DNA of 64,000 bases from JAKFWF01 sp963732635 (GCA_963732635.1 CAVTAL010000005.1:186001-250000), one strand, 5' to 3'; positions 18,478-27,692 are shown, counted from the first letter of the stretch. A program made the numbers and translations. Notes: generated by a model not told the origin, from the letters alone.

Positions 18478-19410
18478 ATGGCCAAGATCGCCTTCATCGG
18501 TTTGGGAAAAATGGGCCTGCACATGGGCCCAAATCTCGCCAAGGCCGGCCATACCGTGACGGGGTTCGATCTGTCGGAAGCCGCCAGTGCTGCCTATCGC
18601 AAGGCTGGCGGCACCACGGTCGACACGATGGGCCAAGCGTTGAAGGACGCCGAATTCATCATCTCCATGGTGAATACTGGCAAACACACTCGCGCCGTCT
18701 ACCTGGGCGAAACCGGCGCCATCGCGCTGTCGCCAAAAAACGCCCTGTTGATCGACTGCTCCACCATCGACGTCGAGAGTGCCCGCTTCGTATCAAAAGC
18801 GGCAGCCGACGCCGGCCGGGTAATGATCGACGCACCGGTATCGGGCGGCACCATGGGGGCGGAGGCCGCAACTTTGACATTCATGGTCGGCGGCACAGCG
18901 GACGCTTTCGCTCGCGCCAAGCCAATCCTGCAGTCAATGGGCCGAAATGTATTCCACGCTGGTCCATCCGGCAATGGACAGGCGGCCAAGATCTGCAACA
19001 ACATGATGGCCGGTATCAAGATGATCGCGACCAGCGAGGCACTCGCGCTCGGCAAGAAGCTCGGCCTCGACTACCAGACACTATTCAACATCGCCTCGGT
19101 TTCGTCGGGTCAGTCATTCACGTTGACGACATACTGCCCGGTGCCCGGACCGGTCCCTGCCTCGCCGGCCAATCGCGACTACGAGCCGGGCTTCTCAACC
19201 GAACTGATGCTGAAGGACATGAGGCTATCGCAGGATGCCGCCGCTGCCGTCGGCGCGTCGACACCACTTGGCGCCTGCTCGACTTCGATCTATCAGGCAC
19301 TGGCCAACAACGGTCTTGCGGCCAAGGATTTCTCGATCGTCGCCAAACTGCTGAGCGGTGAACTTGGCGTCGCACCTGCCAACGATCCGGCAATCAAGGG
19401 TAAAGCCTGA
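18478..19410 (+). CDS. mmsB-like: 3-hydroxyisobutyrate dehydrogenase-like oxidoreductase
   Basis: The 310-residue protein carries FIGLGKMGLHMGPNLAKAGH at the start, DAPVSGGTMGAEAATLTFMVGG in the middle, and the catalytic lysine in GQAAKICNNMMAG. This spacing and the DAPVSGG form are typical for true MmsB of valine catabolism, which makes methylmalonate semialdehyde from 3-hydroxyisobutyrate. The GGAGG site before ATG 18478 is strong. It is followed 37 bases later by an aldehyde dehydrogenase, which suits a hydroxyacid-to-semialdehyde-to-acid route. The annotation mmsB is by family only. Confidence 0.87.
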   Translation: MAKIAFIGLGKMGLHMGPNLAKAGHTVTGFDLSEAASAAYRKAGGTTVDTMGQALKDAEFIISMVNTGKHTRAVYLGETGAIALSPKNALLIDCSTIDVESARFVSKAAADAGRVMIDAPVSGGTMGAEAATLTFMVGGTADAFARAKPILQSMGRNVFHAGPSGNGQAAKICNNMMAGIKMIATSEALALGKKLGLDYQTLFNIASVSSGQSFTLTTYCPVPGPVPASPANRDYEPGFSTELMLKDMRLSQDAAAAVGASTPLGACSTSIYQALANNGLAAKDFSIVAKLLSGELGVAPANDPAIKGKA

Positions 19411-19447
19411 ACCGCTTCCGGCACTTCACTGACCAAGGAGAGATGTC

Positions 19448-20938
19448 ATGAGCAAAATCGTCATGCAGCCAGCCGCATTCGCCCGCAAGCAAATGCTGAT
19501 TGACGGCGCCTGGGTTGATGCCACCGACGGCCAAGTATTCGAGATTGAAAACCCGGCGCGGAAGGAAAAAATCGGCCAGGCGCCGCGCGCCCAGGCGACC
19601 GACGTCGACCGCGCGGTCGCAGCCGCCGCGAAGGCATTTCCTGCGTGGTCGAAGGTCGTTGCCCGAGATCGCGGCCGGTTGCTGCTCAAAATCGCCGACG
19701 CGCTCGAAGCCCGCGTCGAGGACCTGGCGCGCATCATCGCCACCGAAACCGGCAACGCGCTACGCACCCAGGCACGGCCCGAGGCGCGCGGCGTCGCCGA
19801 CACCTTCCGCTATTTCGGCGGCCTCGCCAGCGAACTGAAGGGCGATACCTTCCCACTCGGTGACAATGTGCTGAGCTACACTCGACGCGAACCGATCGGC
19901 GTCGTCGCGGCCATTGTACCGTGGAACGCACCGGGCGTGCTTTCGGCGATGAAAATCGCGCCCGCCGTCTGCGCCGGCAATACCATCGTGCTGAAGGCAG
20001 CCGAAGATGCGCCGCTTTCGGTGCTGTTCATCGCCGAAGTTTGCACCGAGTTCCTGCCCAAGGGCGTGGTCAACATCATCACCGGCTTCGGTGCCGAGTG
20101 TGGCGCGGCGCTCGCAGCCCACCCCAGGGTGCGCAAGATCTCATTCACCGGATCGACGGCGGTCGGCAAGTCGATCATGCGGGCGGCGGCCGAGCGCATT
20201 GTGCCGGTGTCGCTCGAACTCGGCGGCAAGAGCCCAGCGATCGTCTACGCCGATGCCGACGCCGACTGGGTGGTCGATGGCGTGATGTCGGGCATGCGCT
20301 TCACCCGACAGAGCCAGTCGTGCACTGCCGGTTCTCGCCTATTCCTGCACAAGAAGATCTTCGACAGCTTCCTCGACAAGATGAAGGCCAAGGCGACGGC
20401 ACTCAAAATCGGCGATCCACTGGACGAGGCGACCGAGATGGGCTCGATCATCAACGAGAAGCAGTACCGCAAGGTCTGCAGCTACATCGAGGAGGGCCTG
20501 CACCGGCCGGAAGCCAAGGCCGTGATCGGCGGCCTGCCACCATCGACCGGGCCATTGAGCAAGGGCTACTTCGCGGTGCCGACCGTGTTCGCCGACACCT
20601 CCAACGACTGGCGCCTCGCGCGCGAAGAGATCTTCGGGCCGGTGCTGGTCGCCATTCCATGGGAGAACGAAGCCGACGTCATTGCCATGGCCAACGACAG
20701 CCACTACGGCCTCGCCGGCTATGTGTGGACCCGCGACGTCGGCCGCGCACTGCGCGTCGCGCACGCGCTCGAAGCTGGCTGGGTACAGATTAATCAAGGT
20801 GCCGGCCAGACACTCGGCCAGCCCTACGGCGGACGCAAGCAGAGCGGCATCGGTCGCGAATTCTCGCTCGACGGCATGCTCGATAGCTTCACCGACCTCA
20901 AGAGCGTCACGGTCAACATCGCCGCGCCACCGGAGTAG
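19448..20938 (+). CDS. Aldehyde dehydrogenase family protein
   Basis: The 496-residue NAD(P)-dependent aldehyde dehydrogenase has the oxyanion region VPWNAPG near 158-163, FTGSTAVG at 233-240, the general base Glu257 in SLELGGKSP and the nucleophile Cys292 in RQSQSCTAGSR. It is of the ordinary betaine/gamma-aminobutyraldehyde-type length, not a CoA-acylating methylmalonate semialdehyde dehydrogenase as far as I can judge. It forms an operon with the HIBADH-like gene before it and would oxidise the semialdehyde that enzyme makes. AAGGAG precedes the start. Confidence 0.9.
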   Translation: MSKIVMQPAAFARKQMLIDGAWVDATDGQVFEIENPARKEKIGQAPRAQATDVDRAVAAAAKAFPAWSKVVARDRGRLLLKIADALEARVEDLARIIATETGNALRTQARPEARGVADTFRYFGGLASELKGDTFPLGDNVLSYTRREPIGVVAAIVPWNAPGVLSAMKIAPAVCAGNTIVLKAAEDAPLSVLFIAEVCTEFLPKGVVNIITGFGAECGAALAAHPRVRKISFTGSTAVGKSIMRAAAERIVPVSLELGGKSPAIVYADADADWVVDGVMSGMRFTRQSQSCTAGSRLFLHKKIFDSFLDKMKAKATALKIGDPLDEATEMGSIINEKQYRKVCSYIEEGLHRPEAKAVIGGLPPSTGPLSKGYFAVPTVFADTSNDWRLAREEIFGPVLVAIPWENEADVIAMANDSHYGLAGYVWTRDVGRALRVAHALEAGWVQINQGAGQTLGQPYGGRKQSGIGREFSLDGMLDSFTDLKSVTVNIAAPPE

Positions 20939-20946
20939 TGTGGGGT

Positions 20947-22551
20947 TCACCCCGCCTTCGCGTCCTCGCGGATCATCGCCGCACCCTTCTCGCCGATCAT
21001 GATCGTCGGCGCGTTGGTGTTGGCGGTCGTCACCGTCGGCATGATCGAAGCGTCAACGACGCGCAGGCCGGTAATGCCGCGTACCCTGAGGCGCGGATCG
21101 ACCACCGCCATTGGATCGTCGCCCATCTTGCAGGTGCCGACGATGTGATAAATCGTGGTGCCGTGGCCGCGGACGTAGTCGCCGAGCGCGGCTTCGGTTG
21201 TAGCCGCCGGGCCAGGGGACGTCTCCACCACGCTGTGCTTCGCCATCGCCGGTGCAGCGAACACCTTTCGAGCCAGCGCGACGCCGGCAAGTGCCACCCG
21301 CAGGTCGTTCGGCGCCGACAGGTAGTTGGGCTTCAGCGACGGCCGCACGTACGGGTCCGCCGACTTGGCCATGATGGTGCCCCGGCTTTCCGGCCGTGCG
21401 ATGCTGACCGCGATCGTCATGCCTGGCTGGCGCTCGAGTTCACCGAACTTGTTCTGATCGTAGCTCGCTGGCGAGAATAGCAACTGGATATCGGGGCTTG
21501 CCAGTCCATCGCGACTGCGGGCGAAGGCCTGCGCACTCGACACGCCGAATGTCAGCGCGCCGCGGCCGGTTGTGACCCAGCGCACCACCTCGCCGGCAAG
21601 CCTGAGCCCACGCGAATACTCATTGATCGATGACGCATCCTTCACGCGGTGAGAGACGCGAATGCCATAGTGATCGGATAGATTGGCGCCGACACCGGGT
21701 AGATCGTGCACCACTGGCACGCCGATCGACTTCAGATGCTCAGCCGACCCGACGCCCGACACTTGCAGCAGGTGCGGCGAATTGATCGTGCCGCCCGACA
21801 GCACCACTTCTCGCGCAGCCCTGACCTCGTGCTCCTGCCCGCCTTGACTGATAGGCGACACCGACGCAGCGCGGCCCTCGAACAGCAGCCGCGTGGCGAA
21901 CGCGCCGGTCTCGATGCGCAGGTTCGGCCGGCGCTTCGCCTGCGCCAGGAACGTGCGCGCCGTCGAGCCCCGGAACCGGCCGTTGCGCGACATTTGTGAA
22001 TAGCCGACCGCCTCGCTCTCCGCCCCGTTGAGGTCCTTCGTGAAGGGAATCCCGGCCTGTTGCGCGGCTTCGACGAAACGATGCGTAAGGTCGAGCGTCG
22101 TGCGATAGTCCTCGACCAGGATCGGGCCGCTCTTACCGCGATGAGTTGCATCGCCCGGCGCATACCGCTCGATCGACTTGAAGTGTGGCCGGACCTCGTC
22201 GAACGACCAGCCGCGGCAACCCATCTGTGCCCAGCCGTCGTAGTCGGCCGGGTTGCCCCTGATCCACAGCATGCCGTTGATCGAGCTGGAGCCGCCGAGC
22301 ACGCGACCGCGCGGCCACGCGATCTGACGTCCCGCGATCCCTGGCTCCGGGTCGGTCTCGTAATTCCAGTTGACCCACGAATTTTTGAGCAGCTTCAGCA
22401 CGCCGGCTGGCACGTGGATCATAGGATGGATGTCCGTCGGACCTGCTTCGAGCAGCATCACGCGAGCGCCATCGGCACTCAGCCGATCAGCCAGAACACA
22501 GCCGGCCGAGCCGGCCCCGACAACCACGTATTCAGCTTGGCTATTGCTCAT
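20947..22551 (-). CDS. GMC-family FAD-dependent oxidoreductase (choline/alcohol dehydrogenase-like)
   Basis: The 534-residue flavoprotein begins with the dinucleotide motif YVVVGAGSAGCVLADRLS and LLEAG. It continues with WPRGRVLGGSSSINGM (GMC signature 1), LSGGTINSPHLLQVSG (signature 2) and the catalytic histidine region GTTIYHIVGTCKMG near the end with DASIMPT. This is the choline dehydrogenase/alcohol dehydrogenase branch. It begins 10 bases after the SMP-30 gene stops, so the two are one unit: an alcohol or sugar is oxidised and a lactone product hydrolysed. The frame upstream to 22809 overlaps the lactonase and is not coding. Confidence 0.88.
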   Translation of the reverse strand: MSNSQAEYVVVGAGSAGCVLADRLSADGARVMLLEAGPTDIHPMIHVPAGVLKLLKNSWVNWNYETDPEPGIAGRQIAWPRGRVLGGSSSINGMLWIRGNPADYDGWAQMGCRGWSFDEVRPHFKSIERYAPGDATHRGKSGPILVEDYRTTLDLTHRFVEAAQQAGIPFTKDLNGAESEAVGYSQMSRNGRFRGSTARTFLAQAKRRPNLRIETGAFATRLLFEGRAASVSPISQGGQEHEVRAAREVVLSGGTINSPHLLQVSGVGSAEHLKSIGVPVVHDLPGVGANLSDHYGIRVSHRVKDASSINEYSRGLRLAGEVVRWVTTGRGALTFGVSSAQAFARSRDGLASPDIQLLFSPASYDQNKFGELERQPGMTIAVSIARPESRGTIMAKSADPYVRPSLKPNYLSAPNDLRVALAGVALARKVFAAPAMAKHSVVETSPGPAATTEAALGDYVRGHGTTIYHIVGTCKMGDDPMAVVDPRLRVRGITGLRVVDASIMPTVTTANTNAPTIMIGEKGAAMIREDAKAG

Positions 22552-22561
22552 TTCCCTGCCC

Positions 22562-23524
22562 TCAAGCGCCCGCCACATTAACGTAGAGCGCATAGACCGA
22601 CTGGCTCGACGCCATGAACAGCCGGCTGTTGGCGCGGCCGCCAAAGCATAGATTGGCACACCGCTCCGGTAGTGCGATGCGCCCGATCGGCGCGCCATCG
22701 GGGGCAAACACCATGACGCCGTCGAGTGCCGGATCGCCCATGCCCCAGCCGCACCACAGGTTGCCATCGGCATCGCAGCGCATGCCGTCCGGCGTGCCCG
22801 GACCGGCATCGATCAGGACGCGCTTGTTCCTGATGGCCCTGCCGCCATCGACGACGTCGAAGGACAGGATCTTGCGATTCGGAACGCCGCGCAACTCGAC
22901 GATATAGAGCAGTCGTTCGTCGGGCGAAAAGCAGAGACCGTTAGGCCCCAGGACATCGTCGGCGACCACGGTCGTGTGGCCGGTCTCGCCATCAATGCGG
23001 TAGACGTTCTGACCTAGTTGCGGCTTCGCCCTGTGCCCCTCGTAATTGCCCATGATGCCGAACGGCGGGTCGGTGAACCAGATCGAGCCATCCGACGCCA
23101 CCACCACGTCGTTCGGTGAATTGAGCGGCTTGCCGTCGAAACTGTCCATCAGCACGGTGATCGAACCGTCGTATTCGGTGCGGGTCACGCGCCTGCCGCC
23201 ATGCTCGCAGGTGACGAGGCGGCCATGGCGATCGCGCGTATTGCCGTTGGCGAAGTTCGACGGCCGGCGGAACTCGCTGACGGTTCCGTTCTTGTCGTCC
23301 CAGCGCATGATGCGATTGTTCGGGATGTCGCTCCACAACAGGCAGCGCTGGTCGCCGAACCACACCGGTCCCTCGGCCCAACGCATGCCGGTGGCGATCC
23401 GTTCGACTGCGGCCAGCTTGATCCAATAGGCCTCGAACCGCTTGTCGAGCGCGGTGATCGCCGGGTCGGGATAACGGGTCGCGGCCTGCCAGCCATTCGG
23501 AAATAGGTTCATCGGTTCATCCAT
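22562..23524 (-). CDS. SMP-30/gluconolactonase/LRE-like protein
   Basis: The 320-residue six-bladed beta-propeller has AEGPVWFGDQRCLLWSDIPNNRI at blade 1, PNDVVVASDGSIWFTDPPFG, GPNGLCFSPDERLLYI and GTPDGMRCDADGNLWCG. The Glu in AEGP and Asn/Asp in PNDV and DG motifs would bind the divalent metal. The family hydrolyses sugar-type lactones in the periplasm or cytosol; no signal peptide is seen here. It heads the pair with the GMC oxidoreductase. Confidence 0.87.
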   Translation of the reverse strand: MDEPMNLFPNGWQAATRYPDPAITALDKRFEAYWIKLAAVERIATGMRWAEGPVWFGDQRCLLWSDIPNNRIMRWDDKNGTVSEFRRPSNFANGNTRDRHGRLVTCEHGGRRVTRTEYDGSITVLMDSFDGKPLNSPNDVVVASDGSIWFTDPPFGIMGNYEGHRAKPQLGQNVYRIDGETGHTTVVADDVLGPNGLCFSPDERLLYIVELRGVPNRKILSFDVVDGGRAIRNKRVLIDAGPGTPDGMRCDADGNLWCGWGMGDPALDGVMVFAPDGAPIGRIALPERCANLCFGGRANSRLFMASSQSVYALYVNVAGA

Positions 23525-23559
23525 CGGTTGTCAGGAGTTCGCATAGGGCACTTGGAAAA

Positions 23560-24957
23560 CTACAGTTTGCATCGAGCATATTGATTGAGATCGGCCAAGG
23601 CTGCCTCCGCTTGCCGTGCCGCGGCCAGCAGCATGCGATCGGCGCCACGCCGCGCGATGATCTGCAAACCAATCGGCAGTCCACCGCGACCACGCCCACA
23701 CGGCAGTGAAAGGGCCGGCGTCAGCGCATGATTGAAGAACGGCGTGAACACGGCATGTCCGCGCGGTAGCACTTCGACACCACCGATATGACGAGGGCCG
23801 AGGCGAGTGGCGTCCCACGCGACGCACGGCGCGGTCGGGCAAAGTAAAATGTCGACGTCCGCAAAGAACGCGGCGAGAGCGCGCTTGACGAGGTGGCTCG
23901 CCTCTAGCGCGGCGGCAACCTCCGCCCCCGAAAGCTGCAGCCCGCGCTCGATCTGAGCGGCGATGTCGGGATCGAAAATCGCGCGATCCCGCTTGAAGGC
24001 GTCGCCGTGCAACGCCGCCAGCCCGGCCGCCTGGATTGCCATGAAGGACGCCTCGGTGATGCCGGCCGGCCATTGCGGATCACGGTTGGCAATATTCCAC
24101 CCTGCGGCCCGCAGCCGATCGACGCCCGACGCGATTGCCGCTTCCGCATCCGTGTCGACTGGAACCGGCAAGCCTAGCCTTGGTGCGAAGGCGACGCGGA
24201 GGCGCCGCACATCCAGCGCCTGACTATCCTGCACAATCTCTATCGTTTCAGGATCGCGGGCATCGATCCCGGCGATTGCTTCGAACAGCAGCGCCACGTC
24301 GCCTACCGTGCGACCCATCGGCGCGATCACCGCGATGCCCCAGAACGGCTCAGGAAATCCCGGTCCATAGGGAATGGCACCGAACGAAGGCTTGAAGCCG
24401 ACCGTGCCGGTATGCGCCGGCGGTCGCCGTCCCGATCCACCGCCGTCGGTGCCGAGCGCGATCGGGGCGAAATCGGCGGCTAGCGCCGCTGCGTTGCCGC
24501 CCGACGAGCCGCCGGGCGTCAGCGACAAATCCATTGGATGCAGCGCTAGCCCGTGCAGCGGTGAGTTGGTTTGCCCCTTACATGCGAATTCCGGCGCATT
24601 GCCGATACCAATCACAACCGCTCCCGCCGCCTTTGCCCGTTGCACCGCAATGGCGTCCACCGGCGGAATAAAGTCAGCAAATATCCGCGACCCCTGACTG
24701 ATGGCTCGGCCCGCCACCCAAATGTTGTCTTTGACAACGAGTGGCACCCCAGCCAGTGGCAGCTTCTCGCCTTCACGTAGCCGTGCAGCAACGCTTTCTG
24801 CCTGCGCGAGCGCTGCCGCCGGATCATGGCGAACGACGGCATTGAGCGCGCCATTGCAGGTCGCGATCCGGTTTAGAAATGCGTCGGTGACCTCGACCGG
24901 ATCGAGGCTGCCCTCATTGACCTTGGCGGCAAGTGTCGCGGCATCGAATTTGATCAT
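23560..24957 (-). CDS. Amidase signature family protein
   Basis: The 465-residue amidase has the three catalytic elements in order: the lysine in PLVVKDNIWVAG, the cis-serine in LTPGGSSGGNAAAL and the nucleophilic serine in GTDGGGSGRRPP, followed by GTVGFKPSFG. It hydrolyses an amide of unknown nature and is not a clear GatA, since no gatB or gatC is present. The usual R-x-P after the Ser motif appears as GRRPP. It ends 36 bases before the SMP-30 gene starts, so all three minus-strand genes may be cotranscribed. Confidence 0.87.
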   Translation of the reverse strand: MIKFDAATLAAKVNEGSLDPVEVTDAFLNRIATCNGALNAVVRHDPAAALAQAESVAARLREGEKLPLAGVPLVVKDNIWVAGRAISQGSRIFADFIPPVDAIAVQRAKAAGAVVIGIGNAPEFACKGQTNSPLHGLALHPMDLSLTPGGSSGGNAAALAADFAPIALGTDGGGSGRRPPAHTGTVGFKPSFGAIPYGPGFPEPFWGIAVIAPMGRTVGDVALLFEAIAGIDARDPETIEIVQDSQALDVRRLRVAFAPRLGLPVPVDTDAEAAIASGVDRLRAAGWNIANRDPQWPAGITEASFMAIQAAGLAALHGDAFKRDRAIFDPDIAAQIERGLQLSGAEVAAALEASHLVKRALAAFFADVDILLCPTAPCVAWDATRLGPRHIGGVEVLPRGHAVFTPFFNHALTPALSLPCGRGRGGLPIGLQIIARRGADRMLLAAARQAEAALADLNQYARCKL

Positions 24958-25497
24958 GAAGGTGCCCAGTGCGGCTGCGGTGATCCGAGCAGGCTAGCAC
25001 AGGGGCGACATGGTCGATCAAGGCTACAGTGCTGCCGAGCAGAACGGAATCAGGTTGCGCCGCCCATCGGGCAGTGGATACCCCGCATCGCGTCCTACCG
25101 GCTGATCAATCCGCCGATGGCACTCAAAATGGGCGACTACTGGCAGCGCTTCCTAAACCAAAATGCGTTGCAATGGACCGATTGAATAAGGTGCGGGAGC
25201 CACGGCCGACGAACGCAACGGCTTGGTCGAACATCTGGCGCAATCAGAGACCCGTCGGGAACCTATCGGCCTCAAGCACGTTCGACTTGTAGCCCTTCGC
25301 GCAATCGGGCGGTATCGGCGATGCCGAACACGATCGCACCATGCGACGGCATATTGCCTTTGCCCAGCTCACTTCACGTGCATCAATGCGGTGAAGGGGT
25401 ATGAAGCCAGGCCGCAAATATTCAAATCTTGCTCAAGACGGTGCGTTCGCCAGACCGGCCGCATCTGAACAACCCCGCTTTCTAAAGAGGTGAACTC
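24958..25497. other. Intergenic region, possible gene remnant
   Basis: No intact gene is visible in 540 bases. A plus-strand frame ending at about 25185 without a usable start reads PIGQWIPRIASYRLINPP then MALKMGDYWQRFLNQNALQW before a stop, which looks protein-like and may be the tail of a decayed gene. A GGAAC-N17-GTT element at 25258-25282 lies in the same stretch. Confidence 0.35.
25258..25282 (+). promoter_or_regulatory. Possible EcfG-type promoter
   Basis: GGAAC at 25258-25262 and GTT (as CGTT) at 25280-25282 are separated by exactly 17 bases, as in general-stress promoters of Alphaproteobacteria. It is about 215 bases before the next start codon, farther than usual, so it is the weakest of the four such sites. 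Confidence 0.3.
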
Positions 25498-25935
25498 ATG
25501 AACGCTTCAACTGACCCAACCGCGCCAAAATCATTCGCAGAAGAAGCCAAGATCAGCCCGTCTACGGTGTTCGATGACCCCAAGGCTGTGGTCCAGGCTA
25601 GCGAACTCACGCCGAAAGAGAAATCCGACGTTCTGGTGCAATGGGAGGCAGACGCCAAGGCCTTGCAGATTGCCACGGATGAAGGAATGTCGGGCGGGCA
25701 GCGGCCTCGATTGGATGAAGTCAAGAATGCTCAAACTTTACTGGGTAGGCAAACGCGGAAATTGCTGAACCGGGTCAGCAGCCGGGCTACCCCGGATGAC
25801 GCTCCGACGATCCTGACAAGCAACGAAGCGAGGCAGGGCGAAACCGGTCACAACGTGCGCTACGTGCTGGGGTTCGGGCTGGTCGGAATCATATCAGCCT
25901 TCCTCCTCCTCGGTTTGTACTATGGCTCTGTTTGA
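25498..25935 (+). CDS. Hypothetical protein with C-terminal membrane anchor
   Basis: The 145-residue product has a soluble N-terminal region (STVFDDPKAVVQASELTPKE, then KSDVLVQWEADAKALQIATDEGMSGG) that resembles a small conserved Rhizobiales protein of unknown role with the pattern TP-EK-x-x-L-x-x-WE-x-D. A basic linker follows (RQTRKLLNRVSSR) and a single C-terminal membrane helix (YVLGFGLVGIISAFLLLGLYY, residues about 122-142). AAAGAGGTG precedes the ATG. It opens a set of small stress-type genes. Confidence 0.75.
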   Translation: MNASTDPTAPKSFAEEAKISPSTVFDDPKAVVQASELTPKEKSDVLVQWEADAKALQIATDEGMSGGQRPRLDEVKNAQTLLGRQTRKLLNRVSSRATPDDAPTILTSNEARQGETGHNVRYVLGFGLVGIISAFLLLGLYYGSV

Positions 25936-25977
25936 ACCGGTAAAGAGCTAAACTTTCTAATCGCGCCATCACAACGA

Positions 25978-26006
25978 ATGCGCGCCAGATTTCGAGTGGC
26001 GCGCAT
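25978..26006 (+). terminator. Strong hairpin after the membrane-anchored protein gene
   Basis: A perfect 10-bp stem, ATGCGCGCCA with TGGCGCGCAT, encloses a 9-nt loop 42 bases after the stop codon. Only a weak T-rich tail follows (CTTGTT), so it may be factor-assisted. Confidence 0.5.
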
Positions 26007-26120
26007 CGACTTGTTCGGCACGAAATGCAGCAGCACGCCGCTTTCAATTCAGCAACCAAATTAGCCGCGTTTAACAATGGGGCATATTTCGCCAACTCAA
26101 AACACTGGAGGTCGAGTACC

Positions 26121-26369
26121 ATGTCGACACGAATGGCAATCACACTCCTGCTAACTGGCGTTATCGCTTCCGTTCTGTTCGGAATAGGTACGGTACTTGT
26201 CCTCACGGTGCCGGCACTTTCTGAGAACGCCTCCTACCTTCTGCCAGCCACGGTCATAGCAAGTGTGCTCATCGCACCTCTCGCTGCATGGCAAATCGCG
26301 CCGAGATTGCGTTCAAGCCGATCTCGGCAGCTCGCAGACAACCGTCCGCACATGCAAGCGCCGACCTGA
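26121..26369 (+). CDS. Small two-helix membrane protein
   Basis: The 82-residue protein has two predicted transmembrane helices (ITLLLTGVIASVLFGIGTVLVLTV at about 6-29 and YLLPATVIASVLIAPLAAW at about 39-57) and a basic C-terminal tail (RLRSSRSRQ). The ATG at 26121 follows a GGAGG site with normal spacing, whereas the longer frame from 26025 has none. I do not recognise a named family, but the type is common in Hyphomicrobiales. Confidence 0.65.
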   Translation: MSTRMAITLLLTGVIASVLFGIGTVLVLTVPALSENASYLLPATVIASVLIAPLAAWQIAPRLRSSRSRQLADNRPHMQAPT

Positions 26370-26471
26370 CATCGTTTGCAGCTTGCCCTTTTACACCGCA
26401 AGCTGACGACTAGCGGACCGATGCCTGTCTCGCAGCAAGATTTCGCAATACGGTCCGCTCAAGTTCATCAG

Positions 26472-26496
26472 GGAACTAACAGAGCACCGGCGCGTT
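26472..26496 (+). promoter_or_regulatory. EcfG-type (general stress) promoter
   Basis: GGAAC (26472-26476), a 17-base spacer and CGTT (26493-26496) match the EcfG consensus. It lies 38 bases before the start of the secreted Gly-rich protein gene at 26534, a good position for a promoter. Confidence 0.6.
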
Positions 26497-26533
26497 ATAT
26501 TTTTATGTTCGGAAAAATCGAAGGAGTGCCTGG

Positions 26534-27169
26534 ATGTCCAATAGCAAACGACTGGTGATTTCGCTGATCGCCGGCGTGGCGAGCCTAGCCTCGATCACTG
26601 CGGCGACAGCGCGCGAACAGGTATCCCCCAATCAGGCTCGTGCTCCGGCCCAAGAACTTCAACTCGCCCAGGCACCAGGCGGAGGGGCGCCGCAAAACAA
26701 ATCTGCGGGTTCTGGCGCTGCCGGCGGCTCTGCAGGTAACAAGGGAAGTGCCGGCGCTGGTCGAGCCAATAGTGGCGGCGGCGGCAACATTGGACGCGCC
26801 CCAAGGCAGAGTAGTGGTATACAGCGGCCAAGTGGCGGTCCCTCAAATCGCGCAGTGCAGCGCAGTGGTCGCGAAGGCGGTGCTGTCCGCGTAAGACCGC
26901 CAGCTGATCGTCCTGCGATCTCGACCCCTCGGGTACGCGACGGCGTCAGCAGAAACGTTGAGACTCGCTCGCGCGTCGATGGTCGACGCCGGCCCGGTGC
27001 CACCCATGGCCGTCACCGCGGCACCCGCTTCTATTGGGGTTCGGGCGGCGAATTCTGGTTCTTTGACGGGTTCTATCACGGCGATTGCCAGTGGCTGCGG
27101 CGCAAGGCAGTTCAGACAGGCAGCCAATATTGGTGGCGTCGATTCCGCCAATGCCGGGCCTACTACTGA
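26534..27169 (+). CDS. Secreted Gly/Arg-rich hypothetical protein
   Basis: The 211-residue protein has a signal peptide (MSNSKRLVISLIAGVASLAS..., cleavage near ATAR) followed by a low-complexity Gly/Ser/Ala stretch (about residues 48-95), an Arg/Pro-rich segment, and a compact aromatic C-terminal part (TRFYWGSGGEFWFFDGFYHG then DCQWLRRKAV and QYWWRRFRQCRAYY) with two cysteines. The aromatic-basic tail could bind surface polymers. AAGGAG precedes the start. An EcfG-type promoter directly upstream suggests stress induction. No named family recognised. Confidence 0.72.
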   Translation: MSNSKRLVISLIAGVASLASITAATAREQVSPNQARAPAQELQLAQAPGGGAPQNKSAGSGAAGGSAGNKGSAGAGRANSGGGGNIGRAPRQSSGIQRPSGGPSNRAVQRSGREGGAVRVRPPADRPAISTPRVRDGVSRNVETRSRVDGRRRPGATHGRHRGTRFYWGSGGEFWFFDGFYHGDCQWLRRKAVQTGSQYWWRRFRQCRAYY

Positions 27170-27475
27170 CCCCTGGGACTGCAGACCTCGCTGAAAGGCG
27201 GGCAAGCAAAATCTGATACTATTCAGACGATGGCTTTTGTCCGCCGATGCCGCATTCGAACTGATCCAAGTCGGGCCACCTGCGACGCAAACGCGAGCAG
27301 GCGGCCCGACGCTTGGTCATGGTTCCGAACATCGGATGCGTGCTCCTTGATAACAAAAGCTTTGAGGCACGGCCGGTGGGCACATCATGGCCACATGCTG
27401 CGTCCGATCAATAACCAGTAATCTCAGTCGCGTTCATCGAGACAATACGTTCAACATTCACCAACGAGGGTTCAA
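27170..27475. other. Intergenic region upstream of a small membrane protein gene
   Basis: A plus-strand frame at 27230-27421 has no ribosome site and an Arg/His-rich translation, so I do not call it. I saw no sigma-type element with confidence. Confidence 0.3.
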
Positions 27476-27664
27476 ATGGATATCGTCAATATCATCGTCG
27501 TTCTTGTGGCCGTCGGTGTCATATTGTGGCTGGTCAACACCTACATTCCGATGGACGGAAAGATCAAATCGATACTCAATGCGGTGGTCGTCATCGTCGT
27601 CGTGATATGGGTGCTGCAAGCATTCGGCATCCTCGGTTCCCTACGGAACATAAATATCCGATAG
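27476..27664 (+). CDS. Thivi_2564 family small membrane protein
   Basis: The 62-residue protein has two hydrophobic helices (VNIIVVLVAVGVILWLVNTY and ILNAVVVIVVVIWVLQAFG) joined by IPMDGKIKS. This IPMDGKIK linker is the hallmark of the Thivi_2564 family of small integral membrane proteins of unknown function. A GAGGG site precedes the ATG. Confidence 0.85.
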   Translation: MDIVNIIVVLVAVGVILWLVNTYIPMDGKIKSILNAVVVIVVVIWVLQAFGILGSLRNINIR

Positions 27665-27692
27665 TTCGCTGAATTCCGAGGAGTGTCCGAAG

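Noticed and set aside
27230..27421. 63-residue plus-strand frame before the Thivi_2564 gene
   Set aside because: No ribosome site, Arg/His/Ser-rich, not protein-like.
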